64,000 nt of DNA, from NCBI GenBank assembly GCA_019419525.1, contig DXZU01000006.1, positions 1 to 64,000 on the forward strand, written 5' to 3'. A program made the position numbers and the translations under genes. Origin of the DNA: Collinsella sp. (GTDB taxonomy: Bacteria; Actinomycetota; Coriobacteriia; Coriobacteriales; Coriobacteriaceae). Of the stretch, positions 43,114 through 51,397 are shown piece after piece; positions within the stretch are counted from its first letter, which is position 1; each line of letters starts with the position of its first letter. The notes below the pieces were generated by a model. That model saw only the letters and a list, made by a program, of their open reading frames with translations. It did not search any database and was not told the origin of the DNA.

Positions 43114-43206
43114 GGCCGCGGGGCCTGCGGGGTTTCCACGGGCACGTCCTCGCCGCGTTGCGGCTGCGGGATGTGCCCTTAGGAAACCCCTCCCGGCCCC
43201 GCGGCC
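43114..43206. repeat. 93-bp imperfect palindrome downstream of usp
   Basis: GGCCGCGGGGCC..GGGGTTTCC (43114-43137) pairs with GGAAACCCC..GGCCCCGCGGCC (43182-43206). Inside, GGGCAC pairs with GTGCCC and CCGC with GCGG. It starts 14 bp after the usp stop and is followed by a normal terminator. Likely a repeat element or structured RNA. Confidence 0.7.
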
Positions 43207-43248
43207 TTCGCAGCCTTACTTCAACGAGTTGGCTGATAGAAAAATGGC

Positions 43249-43278
43249 GTGCCGCCCCGTTTGGGGCGGCACGTTTTT
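43249..43278 (+). terminator. Rho-independent terminator GTGCCGCCCC/GGGGCGGCAC
   Basis: A perfect 10-bp stem with a GTTT loop followed by TTTTT on the plus strand. About 150 bp past the usp stop. It would end usp transcripts that run through the long palindrome. Confidence 0.9.
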
Positions 43279-43306
43279 GTTATAGGAGATTCATTTGAGC
43301 CTCATG

Positions 43307-43371
43307 GCTATGTTCACGTTCGGGAACATAGCACCAATTGCTTTAGCTAAGTTCACGTTCGGGAACATAGC
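43307..43371. repeat. Tandem hairpin repeat GCTATGTTC-acgttcgg-GAACATAGC
   Basis: Two units, 43307-43332 and 43346-43371, share the loop ACGTTCGG and the right arm. The first has perfect 9-bp arms; the second has one changed base (GCTAAGTTC). They sit between the usp terminator and the 3' end of the histidine kinase gene. Confidence 0.75.
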
Positions 43372-43395
43372 CGTCCGCACCGTAAGACGGGCTGA

Positions 43396-44439
43396 CTACT
43401 CAAAGTATTGGAACTTGTTGGTTGAGAAGGCAAACGTGACGACGAAGCCTTCGCTGGGCTCGGACGCTGCGGTGACGTCGATGCCCATCTTGGAGCACAG
43501 ACGCGCCACCAGGTAGAGGCCGATACCCGTTGCGCGCTTGGTGGTGCGACCGTTGTCGCCGGTAAAGCCCTTCTCGAACACGCGCGGCAGGTCAGCCGCG
43601 CTCACGCCGCAGCCGTTGTCCGCGACGGCGAGCTCGATGCGCTCGCTCGCCAGGCCCTCGTCCAACAACGTGCCCGAAAACACGATCTTCGCGCCATCCT
43701 CGCGCGCATATTTAATGCTGTTCTGAATGAGCTGGCCCAGAATAAACTCGAGCCACTTCTCGTCGGTAAAGACCTCAAAGTCGAGGTTCTCGCACACCGG
43801 AGCCACGTGCGCCGCGATGAGCTCGCGCGCGTTGGCTTTAATCGCACCCGTCACCAAGGTCTTGAGATCCCAGCGGCGAATCAAGTAGTCGCGCTCCACG
43901 ACTTCCGAGCGCGCGTAGTACAGCGCCTGGTCGATATAACGCTCCACGCGAGCCAGCTCGCGGCCCAAATCATCCACGCGCGACAGGTCGTCTTCGCTGC
44001 CGTCCAGGTTTTCCAAAATCAGATGGGCCGCCGCCAGGGGCAACTTGGCCTCGTGGACCCAGCTCTCGATATAGTCGCGGTAGTCATCGGTCTGGCGTCG
44101 GCCTTCCGCCACCTCATCGCATGCCGCCTTGCCCACGCGACGCAAGACCTCGTATTCGAGCTCGCCCTCGGCATAGGTCGGGCACTGGACCATCTCCTGT
44201 ACCCATGCGGGGCTTTCCAGCTCCTCGGCCGCGCTCCCCAGCTGATGCAGAAAACGACGACGGCGCGCATATTCGATCACAATGCCCAGCATGCCAAAGA
44301 TAAAGGACACACCGACCGCCACGACCACGATGGAAACGGGAGCACCGGCGACCGTCAGCACAAAGCAGCTCAGCAGCACACCGCACGTCCACACGGCGAC
44401 GGGAAGCAGCGCATCTTTAAAGAACTTGCCAAATGACAT
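43396..44439 (-). CDS. Sensor histidine kinase
   Basis: A 347-residue membrane kinase with two N-terminal helices (about 10-55) and almost no external loop, as in BceS-type intramembrane sensors. The phosphorylated His is in YIESWVHEAKLPLAAAHLIL near residue 155. The ATPase shows QLIQNSIKYARE (N box), AVADNGCGVSAADLPRVFEKGF (G1/F) and ATGIGLYLVARLC (G2). It is 9 bp downstream of its response regulator. BceS kinases usually act with a neighbouring ABC exporter; none is here. Confidence 0.92.
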   Translation of the reverse strand: MSFGKFFKDALLPVAVWTCGVLLSCFVLTVAGAPVSIVVVAVGVSFIFGMLGIVIEYARRRRFLHQLGSAAEELESPAWVQEMVQCPTYAEGELEYEVLRRVGKAACDEVAEGRRQTDDYRDYIESWVHEAKLPLAAAHLILENLDGSEDDLSRVDDLGRELARVERYIDQALYYARSEVVERDYLIRRWDLKTLVTGAIKANARELIAAHVAPVCENLDFEVFTDEKWLEFILGQLIQNSIKYAREDGAKIVFSGTLLDEGLASERIELAVADNGCGVSAADLPRVFEKGFTGDNGRTTKRATGIGLYLVARLCSKMGIDVTAASEPSEGFVVTFAFSTNKFQYFE

Positions 44440-44448
44440 AGCCGGCCC

Positions 44449-45120
44449 CTAGACCGAATAGCCCTGACCGCGATGCGTCGTCAGATACCCCTTGATGCCG
44501 ATTTTTTCGAGCGTGGTGCGCAGGCGGTTGATGTTGACGGTAAGCGTGTTGTCGTCCACGAAGGCATCGGAGTCCCACAGGTCCTGCATGATGGCCGAGC
44601 GCGAAACGATCTTGCCCGCGCGGCTCAGAAGCAGCGAGAGGATACGCAGCTCATTTTTGGTGAGCTCGGTGCTAGTGCCGGTTTGCGTGTTGGTGACCAT
44701 GGAGCGGGCGAGGTCGAGCTCCAATCCCTTGTGGACGAGCGTGCTGCGCTCGCCCGCCGCCGCGGTGCGACGCAGCAGTGCGTTGATGCGCGCCACGAGC
44801 ACGCGCGCGCTATAGGGCTTGGGAACAAAGTCGTCCGCGCCGAGCGTCATGGACATGACCTCGTCGATCTCGGTCGTGCGCGACGTGAGGACGATGATGG
44901 GGACCTCGGATTCGCGACGGACTTCGTGGCAGATGTGCTGGCCGTCTTTGACGGGAAGCGTCAGGTCGAGCAGCACCAGGTCGGGCGCGGCGGCGAGAAT
45001 ATCGCGCGAGACATGCTCGAACGACTCACAGGCCTCGACCTCAAAACCGGCACGGGCAAGGATGTCGGCAAGCTCGCGACGAATGGGCTCGTCGTCCTCA
45101 ACGATATAGATCAGCGCCAT
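44449..45120 (-). CDS. OmpR/PhoB-family response regulator
   Basis: A 223-residue regulator. The receiver domain has the acidic pair IVEDDEP and phospho-acceptor Asp in LVLLDLTLPVKDG, and the Lys in FVPKPY. The C-terminal winged helix (ELTKNELRILSLLLSRAGKIVSRSAIMQDLW) binds DNA. It is the first gene of the two-component operon. The closest style is BceR/GraR, linked to cell-envelope stress and peptide antibiotics, which is an inference from the kinase architecture. Confidence 0.93.
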   Translation of the reverse strand: MALIYIVEDDEPIRRELADILARAGFEVEACESFEHVSRDILAAAPDLVLLDLTLPVKDGQHICHEVRRESEVPIIVLTSRTTEIDEVMSMTLGADDFVPKPYSARVLVARINALLRRTAAAGERSTLVHKGLELDLARSMVTNTQTGTSTELTKNELRILSLLLSRAGKIVSRSAIMQDLWDSDAFVDDNTLTVNINRLRTTLEKIGIKGYLTTHRGQGYSV

Positions 45121-45298
45121 GGATTCCGCTCCCCTCTTAGTTGCCTTACAGCCATTATTGCCGCGAAGTCGCCGGTGCGCGCCTCGCGCGGCATTAAGGT
45201 GACAGAACTGTTCGCGAACGAAAGCGTTCGAATCGCCCCCCGCTCGCAGCGGGCGCGGGGATCAAATGATTAAATAATCCCCGTCCCAGAAAAATCAT

Positions 45299-46006
45299 TT
45301 AGCGGCGGGCGCGGAGCTTTTCGTAGCCGTCGGCGAAGAAGGTGACCGTCGCGGCGTCGGACTCGGCGGCATCAGCGTCGGCGGCGGGAACCACGCCGTG
45401 CTCGTCGCTCACCAGGAACAGGGCACCCTTGAGCTGTGCGGGAATGTCTACGCGCGTGACCGGGATGTTCTTGGTCTGAGCCAACTGCTCAATAAGGGTC
45501 GCCGTGCCGCACAGGCACTCGTCCGTCGGCACCACAAAGGCAAGCTTGCCGTTGTTGACAGAAGCGAGCAGTTCGGGCGCCACGCCGGTCTCGTCGGCCT
45601 CGGAGCGGGCCTCGGCGGAGCGGGCGCGCAGCGCCTTGGCCGACGTGTCGGCCAGCGGCTCGTACTCCCCCACCGTCATGGCGGCGTTGCCGTTGATGTC
45701 GATCACCAGCATAAGCACGCCGTCGTGCGCGGTGTAATCGCCCTCGGCAAGCGACCACTCAACGTGCTGCTTAGCCCAGCTGAGCATGTTATGGGTAAGC
45801 GGCTCGCCCTGCACCAAGCGCTCGGACAGCGCGCGAATGTGACGGTTGAGCATGGGCACCTTTTTGTTGGACATGCGCCAACGGCAGATAAGCGCGGGCT
45901 TGTCGAGCGTAAACTTCTCGACCGCCTCCTGATTGGCACAAAAGTCCTCATACGCACGCTGGTCCTCGGCATTGCCAAACAGCTCTGCATCATCAATCTG
46001 GGGCAT
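45299..46006 (-). CDS. Uncharacterised soluble protein
   Basis: A 235-residue protein; ATG at 46006 preceded by GAAAGG at proper spacing, preferred over an upstream start at 46030. I do not recognise the family. Seen features: an acidic N-terminus (MPQIDDAELFGNAEDQRAYEDF), a central domain with YTAHDGVLMLVIDINGNAAMTVGEYEPL, and a later stretch LAFVVPTDECLCGTATLIEQLAQTKNIPVTRVDI that recalls SseB-like two-domain proteins. No membrane helices. It is a single gene between the two-component system and purH. Confidence 0.6.
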   Translation of the reverse strand: MPQIDDAELFGNAEDQRAYEDFCANQEAVEKFTLDKPALICRWRMSNKKVPMLNRHIRALSERLVQGEPLTHNMLSWAKQHVEWSLAEGDYTAHDGVLMLVIDINGNAAMTVGEYEPLADTSAKALRARSAEARSEADETGVAPELLASVNNGKLAFVVPTDECLCGTATLIEQLAQTKNIPVTRVDIPAQLKGALFLVSDEHGVVPAADADAAESDAATVTFFADGYEKLRARR

Positions 46007-46047
46007 GGTTGTACCTTTCGTGTTAGTCATTCCGTCCTCTTATACCA

Positions 46048-46082
46048 AAAAGACGGCCCTCCAAACGGAGCGACCGTCTTTT
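46048..46082. terminator. Hairpin AAAAGACGG/CCGTCTTTT upstream of the uncharacterised gene
   Basis: Arms 46048-46056 and 46074-46082 pair, with A/T runs on both strands. It lies between purH and the gene at 45299-46006, so it likely ends purH transcription on the minus strand. Confidence 0.7.
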
Positions 46083-46164
46083 GCAGAGATTATTTTAGAA
46101 GCGAGGCGGTCCAAGGGACGAAATAACATCCCATCCTCCCCAGTCAACCTAACAGGTCGGCGAG

Positions 46165-46262
46165 GGTTGCCCAGGTGCCGCAGATTGCCGTGAAAGAGGA
46201 GCGACGCGTACTTGGGTACGCGAGCGACGAATGAGCGGCAAGGTGCGGTGGTTGGGCAAGCC
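46165..46262. repeat. 98-bp imperfect palindrome between purH and its downstream terminator
   Basis: GGTTGCCCA pairs with TTGGGCAAGCC (one bulge), TTGCCG with CGGCAA, and the centre CGCGTAC-ttgg-GTACGCG is a perfect hairpin. It starts 19 bp past the purH stop. The size and nesting are like the elements at 38061-38190 and 43114-43206. Confidence 0.7.
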
Positions 46263-46280
46263 GCAGCGCCACCTCCCTAC

Positions 46281-47888
46281 TTAATGGCGGAAGTGGCGGG
46301 CACCCGTGAAAACCATCGCAATATTGTGCTCGTTGCAGGCCTGGATGCTCTCGTCGTCGCGCTTGGAGCCACCGGGCTGGATGATGCAGGTCACGCCGTG
46401 TGCGGCAAGCACGTCGACGTTGTCGCGGAACGGGAAGAACGCGTCACTTGCGCAGGCAAAGCCGCCCTTCTCCACGCCTTCGCGCTCGCAAAAGTCCTCG
46501 GCGCGTTCGCAGGCAAGCAGTGCGGAGTCAACGCGGTTGGGCTGACCAGGGCCCATGCCAATGCCGGCCTTGCCCTTGGAGACCAGGATGGCGTTGGACT
46601 TAACGCCCTTGCAGACCTTCCAGGCAAACTCGAGCTCGGCCATCTCAGCGTCGGTGGGCTTGCGATCGGTGGGGAACGTAAAGGTCGCGGGATCCTCGGT
46701 CACGTGGTCGACCTCCTGCACCAGCATGCCGCCGTCGATGGAGCGCAGCTCCACCTGGGCACCGTGGTCCACGCCGCCGGTAGCCAGCACGCGCAGGTTG
46801 GGGCGCTTGACCATGCGCTCGAGCGCCTCATCGGTGTAGCTCGGGGCGATGATGACCTCGACGAACTGCTTGTTCTGGTCGGCGAAGTGCTCAACCAGCT
46901 CAAAGGGAACCTCGCGGTTGCAGGCGATGATGCCGCCGAAGGCGCTCTTGGGATCGCAGGCGAAAGCGCGGTCGTAGGCGGCCGTGATGTCCTCGGCAAC
47001 GGCGGAACCGCAGGGGTTCTGATGCTTGAGGATCACGCAGGCCGGCTCGTCGAACTCGCGGACCAGGTTCCAGGCGGCATCGGCGTCCAGATAGTTGTTG
47101 TAGCTGAGCGGCTTGCCCTGGATCTGCTCGGAGCCCACAAGCGGGAACTGAGAGCTCGCGGTGTTCTCGCAGCCCTCGGCAAAGCGGTAGACCGTAGCCT
47201 TTTGCTGAGGATTCTCACCATAGCGCAGGTCGTCGACCTTCTCCAGCGAGATCTCGAGCTTGGCAGAGGTGTCCGCCACGTCGCTTGCCTGAGCGGCAAG
47301 CCAACGGGAGATAGCCGTGTCGTAGGCGGCGGTAGTCTGGTAGACCTTCACCTGCAGGCGGCGACGGGTGGAAAGCGTGGTGCAGCCACCGGTCTCGCGC
47401 ATCTCGGCCAGGACGGCATCATAGTCGGCCGGGTCGGAGATGACGGTAACGCTCGCGGCGTTCTTGGCGGCAGAGCGCAGCATGGAGGGACCACCGATGT
47501 CAATGTGCTCGATGGCATCCGCAAAGGTGACCTCGGGGTTGGCGACGGTCTTCTCGAACTCGTACAGGTTGACGACGACCAGGTCGATTAGCTTAATGCC
47601 GTGCTGAGCGGCCTCCTGCATGTGCTGCTCGGAATCGCGACGGGCAAGCAGCGCGCCGTGAACCTTGGGATGCAGCGTCTTGACGCGGCCGTCCATCATC
47701 TCGGGATAGCCCGTGAACTCCTCGATGGGGGTTACGGGAACGCCCGCGTCCTCGATGGCACGAGCCGTGCCGCCCGTAGAGATGATCTCGACGCCAAAGT
47801 CGTCAACCAGCGTCCGTGCGAAATCGACGACGCCCGTCTTATCGGTAACCGAGATCAACGCGCGTGCGATCTTCACATCAGATCCCAT
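46281..47888 (-). CDS. purH: Bifunctional AICAR formyltransferase / IMP cyclohydrolase
   Basis: A 535-residue enzyme for the last two steps of IMP synthesis. The N-terminal MGS-fold cyclohydrolase (about 1-200) shows [60 protein letters not shown]. The C-terminal transformylase shows [48 protein letters not shown] and [18 protein letters not shown]. The length is standard. It is transcribed alone; an ATTGAA/TTCAAT palindrome lies upstream at 47963-47984. Confidence 0.96.
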   Translation of the reverse strand: MGSDVKIARALISVTDKTGVVDFARTLVDDFGVEIISTGGTARAIEDAGVPVTPIEEFTGYPEMMDGRVKTLHPKVHGALLARRDSEQHMQEAAQHGIKLIDLVVVNLYEFEKTVANPEVTFADAIEHIDIGGPSMLRSAAKNAASVTVISDPADYDAVLAEMRETGGCTTLSTRRRLQVKVYQTTAAYDTAISRWLAAQASDVADTSAKLEISLEKVDDLRYGENPQQKATVYRFAEGCENTASSQFPLVGSEQIQGKPLSYNNYLDADAAWNLVREFDEPACVILKHQNPCGSAVAEDITAAYDRAFACDPKSAFGGIIACNREVPFELVEHFADQNKQFVEVIIAPSYTDEALERMVKRPNLRVLATGGVDHGAQVELRSIDGGMLVQEVDHVTEDPATFTFPTDRKPTDAEMAELEFAWKVCKGVKSNAILVSKGKAGIGMGPGQPNRVDSALLACERAEDFCEREGVEKGGFACASDAFFPFRDNVDVLAAHGVTCIIQPGGSKRDDESIQACNEHNIAMVFTGARHFRH

Positions 47889-47962
47889 GCAGTCCTCCTG
47901 TCTGGTACGCCGCCGTGCTCTGTGAGTCGGTGATACGTCGATCTGCAGCGCTCGCGCAGCGG

Positions 47963-47984
47963 CATTGAAAATACTGATTCAATG
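47963..47984. promoter_or_regulatory. Palindrome upstream of purH
   Basis: CATTGAA (47963-47969) pairs with TTCAATG (47978-47984) across 8 bases. It lies 75 bp before the purH start. It could be an operator, but no known consensus was matched. Confidence 0.35.
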
Positions 47985-48165
47985 TAGCGCATCGAGCGCA
48001 TCGATGCACCCCGCAACGAGCGCATGTGCAGAAAAAGTTTGCGAGCGGAGGGGATGGGCACGGCACCGGGCACGGTGAGTTCATGGAACACAGGGGCACC
48101 ATAATTAGATGCCAATAGCGTGGTAGAACTGTGCTCGATATGCATCCGCAAAAGAAAGAGGCACC

Positions 48166-48807
48166 ATGGTCTCGCGGGTTCTCTACCGACCGTTTGATAC
48201 CGAAGACTTCGACGCCATCGCGCTGATTCTGCAGCAGCTTTGGCATAACAATTCGGATAACGATGAGTACAACCGCCTTGAGGCCGCGTGCGACCTCGCC
48301 TATTGCCTTTCGTCATCGACGTTTTCGCAGGTTGCGGTGATTGACGGCGAGGCGCGCGGCATTGCACTTGCACGCGCAGGACAGAACTCCGGCGTCACTA
48401 TCAACGAGCATTGGATGGATACCGAACGCGCACTGCTATCGCAGATGCGTGAGCTGGAGCCTGATGCCTGCGCCGAGTATCTCTCGTTTGTGCGCGCAAC
48501 CATCCGAACCAACAACCGCCTGCTCGAGAGCAGCCCGTTGCCGCACGACAACGAGGTCACGCTGCTTGCCGTGGATCGCGATGTCCATGGCCTGGGCGTT
48601 GGCACGGTTCTGCTCGATGCCGCGGTCTCGCACCTGTCCTCGCTTGGAGCGACGAGGGCGCACCTGTACACCGACTCCAACTGCTCGTGGAAGTTCTACG
48701 AGCTGCACGGCTTTAAGCGCACGGCCACGCACCGCGCCAACCGCGAAGAGCGCCGTCACGACATGCCGCGCGAAAGCTTCCTCTACGAGCTGGACCTAAC
48801 CGCCTAA
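48166..48807 (+). CDS. GNAT family N-acetyltransferase
   Basis: A 213-residue acetyltransferase. The acetyl-CoA loop is AVDRDVHGLGVGTVLLDAAVSHLSSLG near residue 140, followed by TRAHLYTDSNCSWKFYELHGFKRTA, the canonical beta5-alpha4 region. The N-terminus is helical and may bind the substrate. Substrate unknown. AAAGAG precedes the ATG. It has no obvious operon partner. Confidence 0.88.
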   Translation: MVSRVLYRPFDTEDFDAIALILQQLWHNNSDNDEYNRLEAACDLAYCLSSSTFSQVAVIDGEARGIALARAGQNSGVTINEHWMDTERALLSQMRELEPDACAEYLSFVRATIRTNNRLLESSPLPHDNEVTLLAVDRDVHGLGVGTVLLDAAVSHLSSLGATRAHLYTDSNCSWKFYELHGFKRTATHRANREERRHDMPRESFLYELDLTA

Positions 48808-48822
48808 ACCTGGCAGCCATAC

Positions 48823-48853
48823 CTAGTCATTTAGGAACGTTCCCAGTGACTAG
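48823..48853. repeat. Palindrome CTAGTCA-GGAACGTTCC-TGACTAG
   Basis: A GGAACGTTCC core (48834-48843) is flanked by CTAGTCA/TGACTAG arms. It shares GACGTTCC/GGAACG and TAGTCATTTA words with the elements at 24582-24639 and 32051-32125. Confidence 0.65.
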
Positions 48854-48946
48854 TCGTTGGGGACAGCCTTCGTAGGTAGCGCATAAAAATGGGATGGGCT
48901 TCCCCCGACGGCTGTCGAGAAAAGCCCATCCCATGATTTACGACCG

Positions 48947-50890
48947 TTAGAACGTTCCGCCGCCGCCTCCGCCGACGCCGCCGCCTCCGCCGCCCGAGAA
49001 GCCACCGCCTCCGCCGCCGCTCGAGCTGTCGGAGCTCGACGCCAGCTCACGGATGCTCTCGTGATACACGTCATCGAACGAATCGAGCGGAGACTCGATA
49101 CCGTAATGATGGTAGTACCACCAGTAGCAGGGATAATTGTCGTAGAAGCCGTCGGCCTCGCGTACCTCGGGCGGCACGGCCTCGGCCAGCTGTCGCAGCA
49201 CTTCTTTCGAAACGCCCAGGGCAACGCCCATCACCAGCAGCTTGTTCCACAGCACCAGATCGCCGGGGACGGCTTCCTTTAGACGCGTGAAGTCCTCGAG
49301 CCAATGCTTAAGTGCCTTGCAGCGAGCCGCCACCTCGGCGCCCTCCGGCGTAAAGCGGCGGAACGTAAGGCCCACGCCGATACCCACCAGCACAATCGGC
49401 ACCGAGATAACCGCGGCGGTAATGTTCGCCTGTGCGCCATCGGTAAAGAAGATGGATCCCACGGGAACAAAGGCAACCAGGATACCAAGAACCAGGCAAA
49501 ACACCATTGCAACAATGCCGTCAGAGGCAACGTACTCGCTATCGGCCAGCTTGCCCTTAACGGTGTTCTGATAGTCCTCGAGCTTGTCGCCCACGGGTGT
49601 AGCGTGCTGCTTGACGTAGTGCTGTAGCTCGTCAAACGTGCGCGAGCGGTCGCCGTTCTCGTCGGGCTTAGCACCGGCAAAGAAGACCTTGAGCACCATG
49701 TGGTCAATGCCCTTGGCCGACTTCCAGCCCGCATCACTCACCGTCACGCGATACGTCTGCTCTTCTTTTTCACGCCCCAACAGACCCTTCTTGGCCTTGG
49801 TCACGGTCGCCTGCTCCAGCTTGATTACACGGTCGTCAGTGAGCTTCATGAGCGTGGCGATATATGCCTGATCGGGCACCTCGTTCCAGCTCATGAGGGC
49901 CGAAAGCACGGCGGGATGGTCGGCCGAAGGCACATCGCGGGAATATTCGTCCTGAAAAAGCGGCTTGGGCTTGCGCTTACGCAGCTTGAGCACAACGATT
50001 GTGCCGGTAAAGGCCACCGCCGCGACAACACTTAGCACGGCAAGTGCATTGGCAATCATGCGAGCGTGAGCGCGGCGGGCGTTAGCTTCGTCGGCCCATT
50101 CCTTCTCTTCGCTCAGGATCGTTGACATGCGCTCTTCGCTCGAAGCGGAAAGCCAAGGCACCCAGTCGCTGGGGAAGGCGATGCGCGCCTCGGCGAATTC
50201 GCCCTGATGCACGCAGGGAATGGCATAGGTGACCATGGGCTCGTCCGCATCGAGCGATACGTCGCCCGTCAGCGGGCCGTGGCCCCATGCACGGAAGTTA
50301 TCGCCCTTGACGGCCGCCGTCCCGGCAGCGGCATTTGCGAAGTACACTTCCATCTCGACATCTTCGGAATCCGCGGACCAGCCGTCGCCCACAAACTTCC
50401 AGTAGAGCTCAGCGGTATCGGACCAGTTCATAACTGCACCGGTCATGGTGTAGCTCACGTAATAGATCGCGCTGTCGCCGCTCTCGTGGGGGCTGAACAC
50501 CTTAATCCTTACGCCGTCACCGGTCTGCTCGACCGTGTAGACGCCAGAGTCGCCCTTGTTCGCGCTATCGACTTTGTTAAACGCGGCATCGTCTTCCTCA
50601 ACGCTCAGCACATCGACGCCCGCCGTGCCGCCCTGCTGGTTGGTGCCCGCATTGATCTCCCAAAACACGCCGTTAATGTCGTCATCGAAATCAAACTGGC
50701 GTCCCTCGACAACGGTCAGCGAGCCGTCGGCCTCAACCGTGGCGCCGATATAGGTTTGGGTCATGGAGTAGCCGTCGGCACGTGCAACGGCGGGCAACAG
50801 CAGCAGTGCGCACGCGACGAGCGCGCAAATGGAAGCAAATCGCGCAAACGGGCGGCGCTGCTTGCTGACTTTGGCGGCGAGGGTGTTCAT
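48947..50890 (-). CDS. DUF2207-domain membrane protein with glycine-rich tail
   Basis: A 647-residue protein. The start MNTLAAKVSKQRRPFARF at 50890 follows AAAGGA and yields a signal peptide (cleavage near ARADGYS). The ectodomain (about 35-280) is a DUF2207 domain (TVVEGRQFDFDDDINGVFWEINAG, KVFSPHESGDSAIYYVSYTMTGAV). One membrane helix near 285-305, a cytoplasmic domain, then two helices near 450-505 follow. The end is FSGGGGGGVGGGGGG, the low-complexity tail seen in this family. Function is unknown; an envelope role is likely. Confidence 0.88.
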   Translation of the reverse strand: MNTLAAKVSKQRRPFARFASICALVACALLLLPAVARADGYSMTQTYIGATVEADGSLTVVEGRQFDFDDDINGVFWEINAGTNQQGGTAGVDVLSVEEDDAAFNKVDSANKGDSGVYTVEQTGDGVRIKVFSPHESGDSAIYYVSYTMTGAVMNWSDTAELYWKFVGDGWSADSEDVEMEVYFANAAAGTAAVKGDNFRAWGHGPLTGDVSLDADEPMVTYAIPCVHQGEFAEARIAFPSDWVPWLSASSEERMSTILSEEKEWADEANARRAHARMIANALAVLSVVAAVAFTGTIVVLKLRKRKPKPLFQDEYSRDVPSADHPAVLSALMSWNEVPDQAYIATLMKLTDDRVIKLEQATVTKAKKGLLGREKEEQTYRVTVSDAGWKSAKGIDHMVLKVFFAGAKPDENGDRSRTFDELQHYVKQHATPVGDKLEDYQNTVKGKLADSEYVASDGIVAMVFCLVLGILVAFVPVGSIFFTDGAQANITAAVISVPIVLVGIGVGLTFRRFTPEGAEVAARCKALKHWLEDFTRLKEAVPGDLVLWNKLLVMGVALGVSKEVLRQLAEAVPPEVREADGFYDNYPCYWWYYHHYGIESPLDSFDDVYHESIRELASSSDSSSGGGGGGFSGGGGGGVGGGGGGTF

Positions 50891-51397
50891 AGGCACATCC
50901 TTTGTCTGTAAAACCAACAGCGCCATTGTCCCACGTTTGCGGGTACACATGACGAACATCTGGGCCAACGGAACGTCAAATGGGACAAAAGTCCCACCCG
51001 AGCCTGGCACTTAGGGACGTTCCTTATCTGCCGACAGTTTGGGACACTCTTTGGTACGGCCTGCGCCAGCAATAGATACCATTTCACAGCTCTGTCACAG
51101 GTGTAGCGGCTTTGTGTGGGCGCGGCACGCGCTGATTGAGCCGCCAGCCGAGGGGCATAAAGCAGTTGAGCGAAAACGGTTTGCCCCTTTGCCGTTCGCT
51201 CGAGGATCATGTCCCCCTTTTCCGCGGAAACCCCGGCAGTTGCGAAGAGCTGCCGGGGTTTCTGTCGTCTAAGGTGCCGAGTTGATGGACAGGAATCAAA
51301 GCACCGAGTCTGCAGCACGCCATACGCAATGCGGGGCTCGACAACTTGCGGACCGCAGTGACGCCTCCCCATCGCGCCCCGCGCTATACTCGTCCGC
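50891..51397. other. Intergenic region between the DUF2207 gene and gluQ
   Basis: This 507-bp region carries a GGGACGTTCC element near 51013-51024, and an orphan terminator-like hairpin at 51228-51261. The ~190 bp before the hairpin has no convincing ORF on the plus strand. It may hold a small RNA. Confidence 0.4.
51228..51261 (+). terminator. Orphan terminator-like hairpin
   Basis: AAACCCCGGCAG pairs perfectly with CTGCCGGGGTTT across a 10-base loop. No protein gene ends just before it on either strand, so it may end a non-coding transcript. Confidence 0.6.

Noticed and set aside
43307..43371. CRISPR array
   Set aside because: There are only two units of about 26 bp with a 13-bp gap, no further repeats, and no cas genes.
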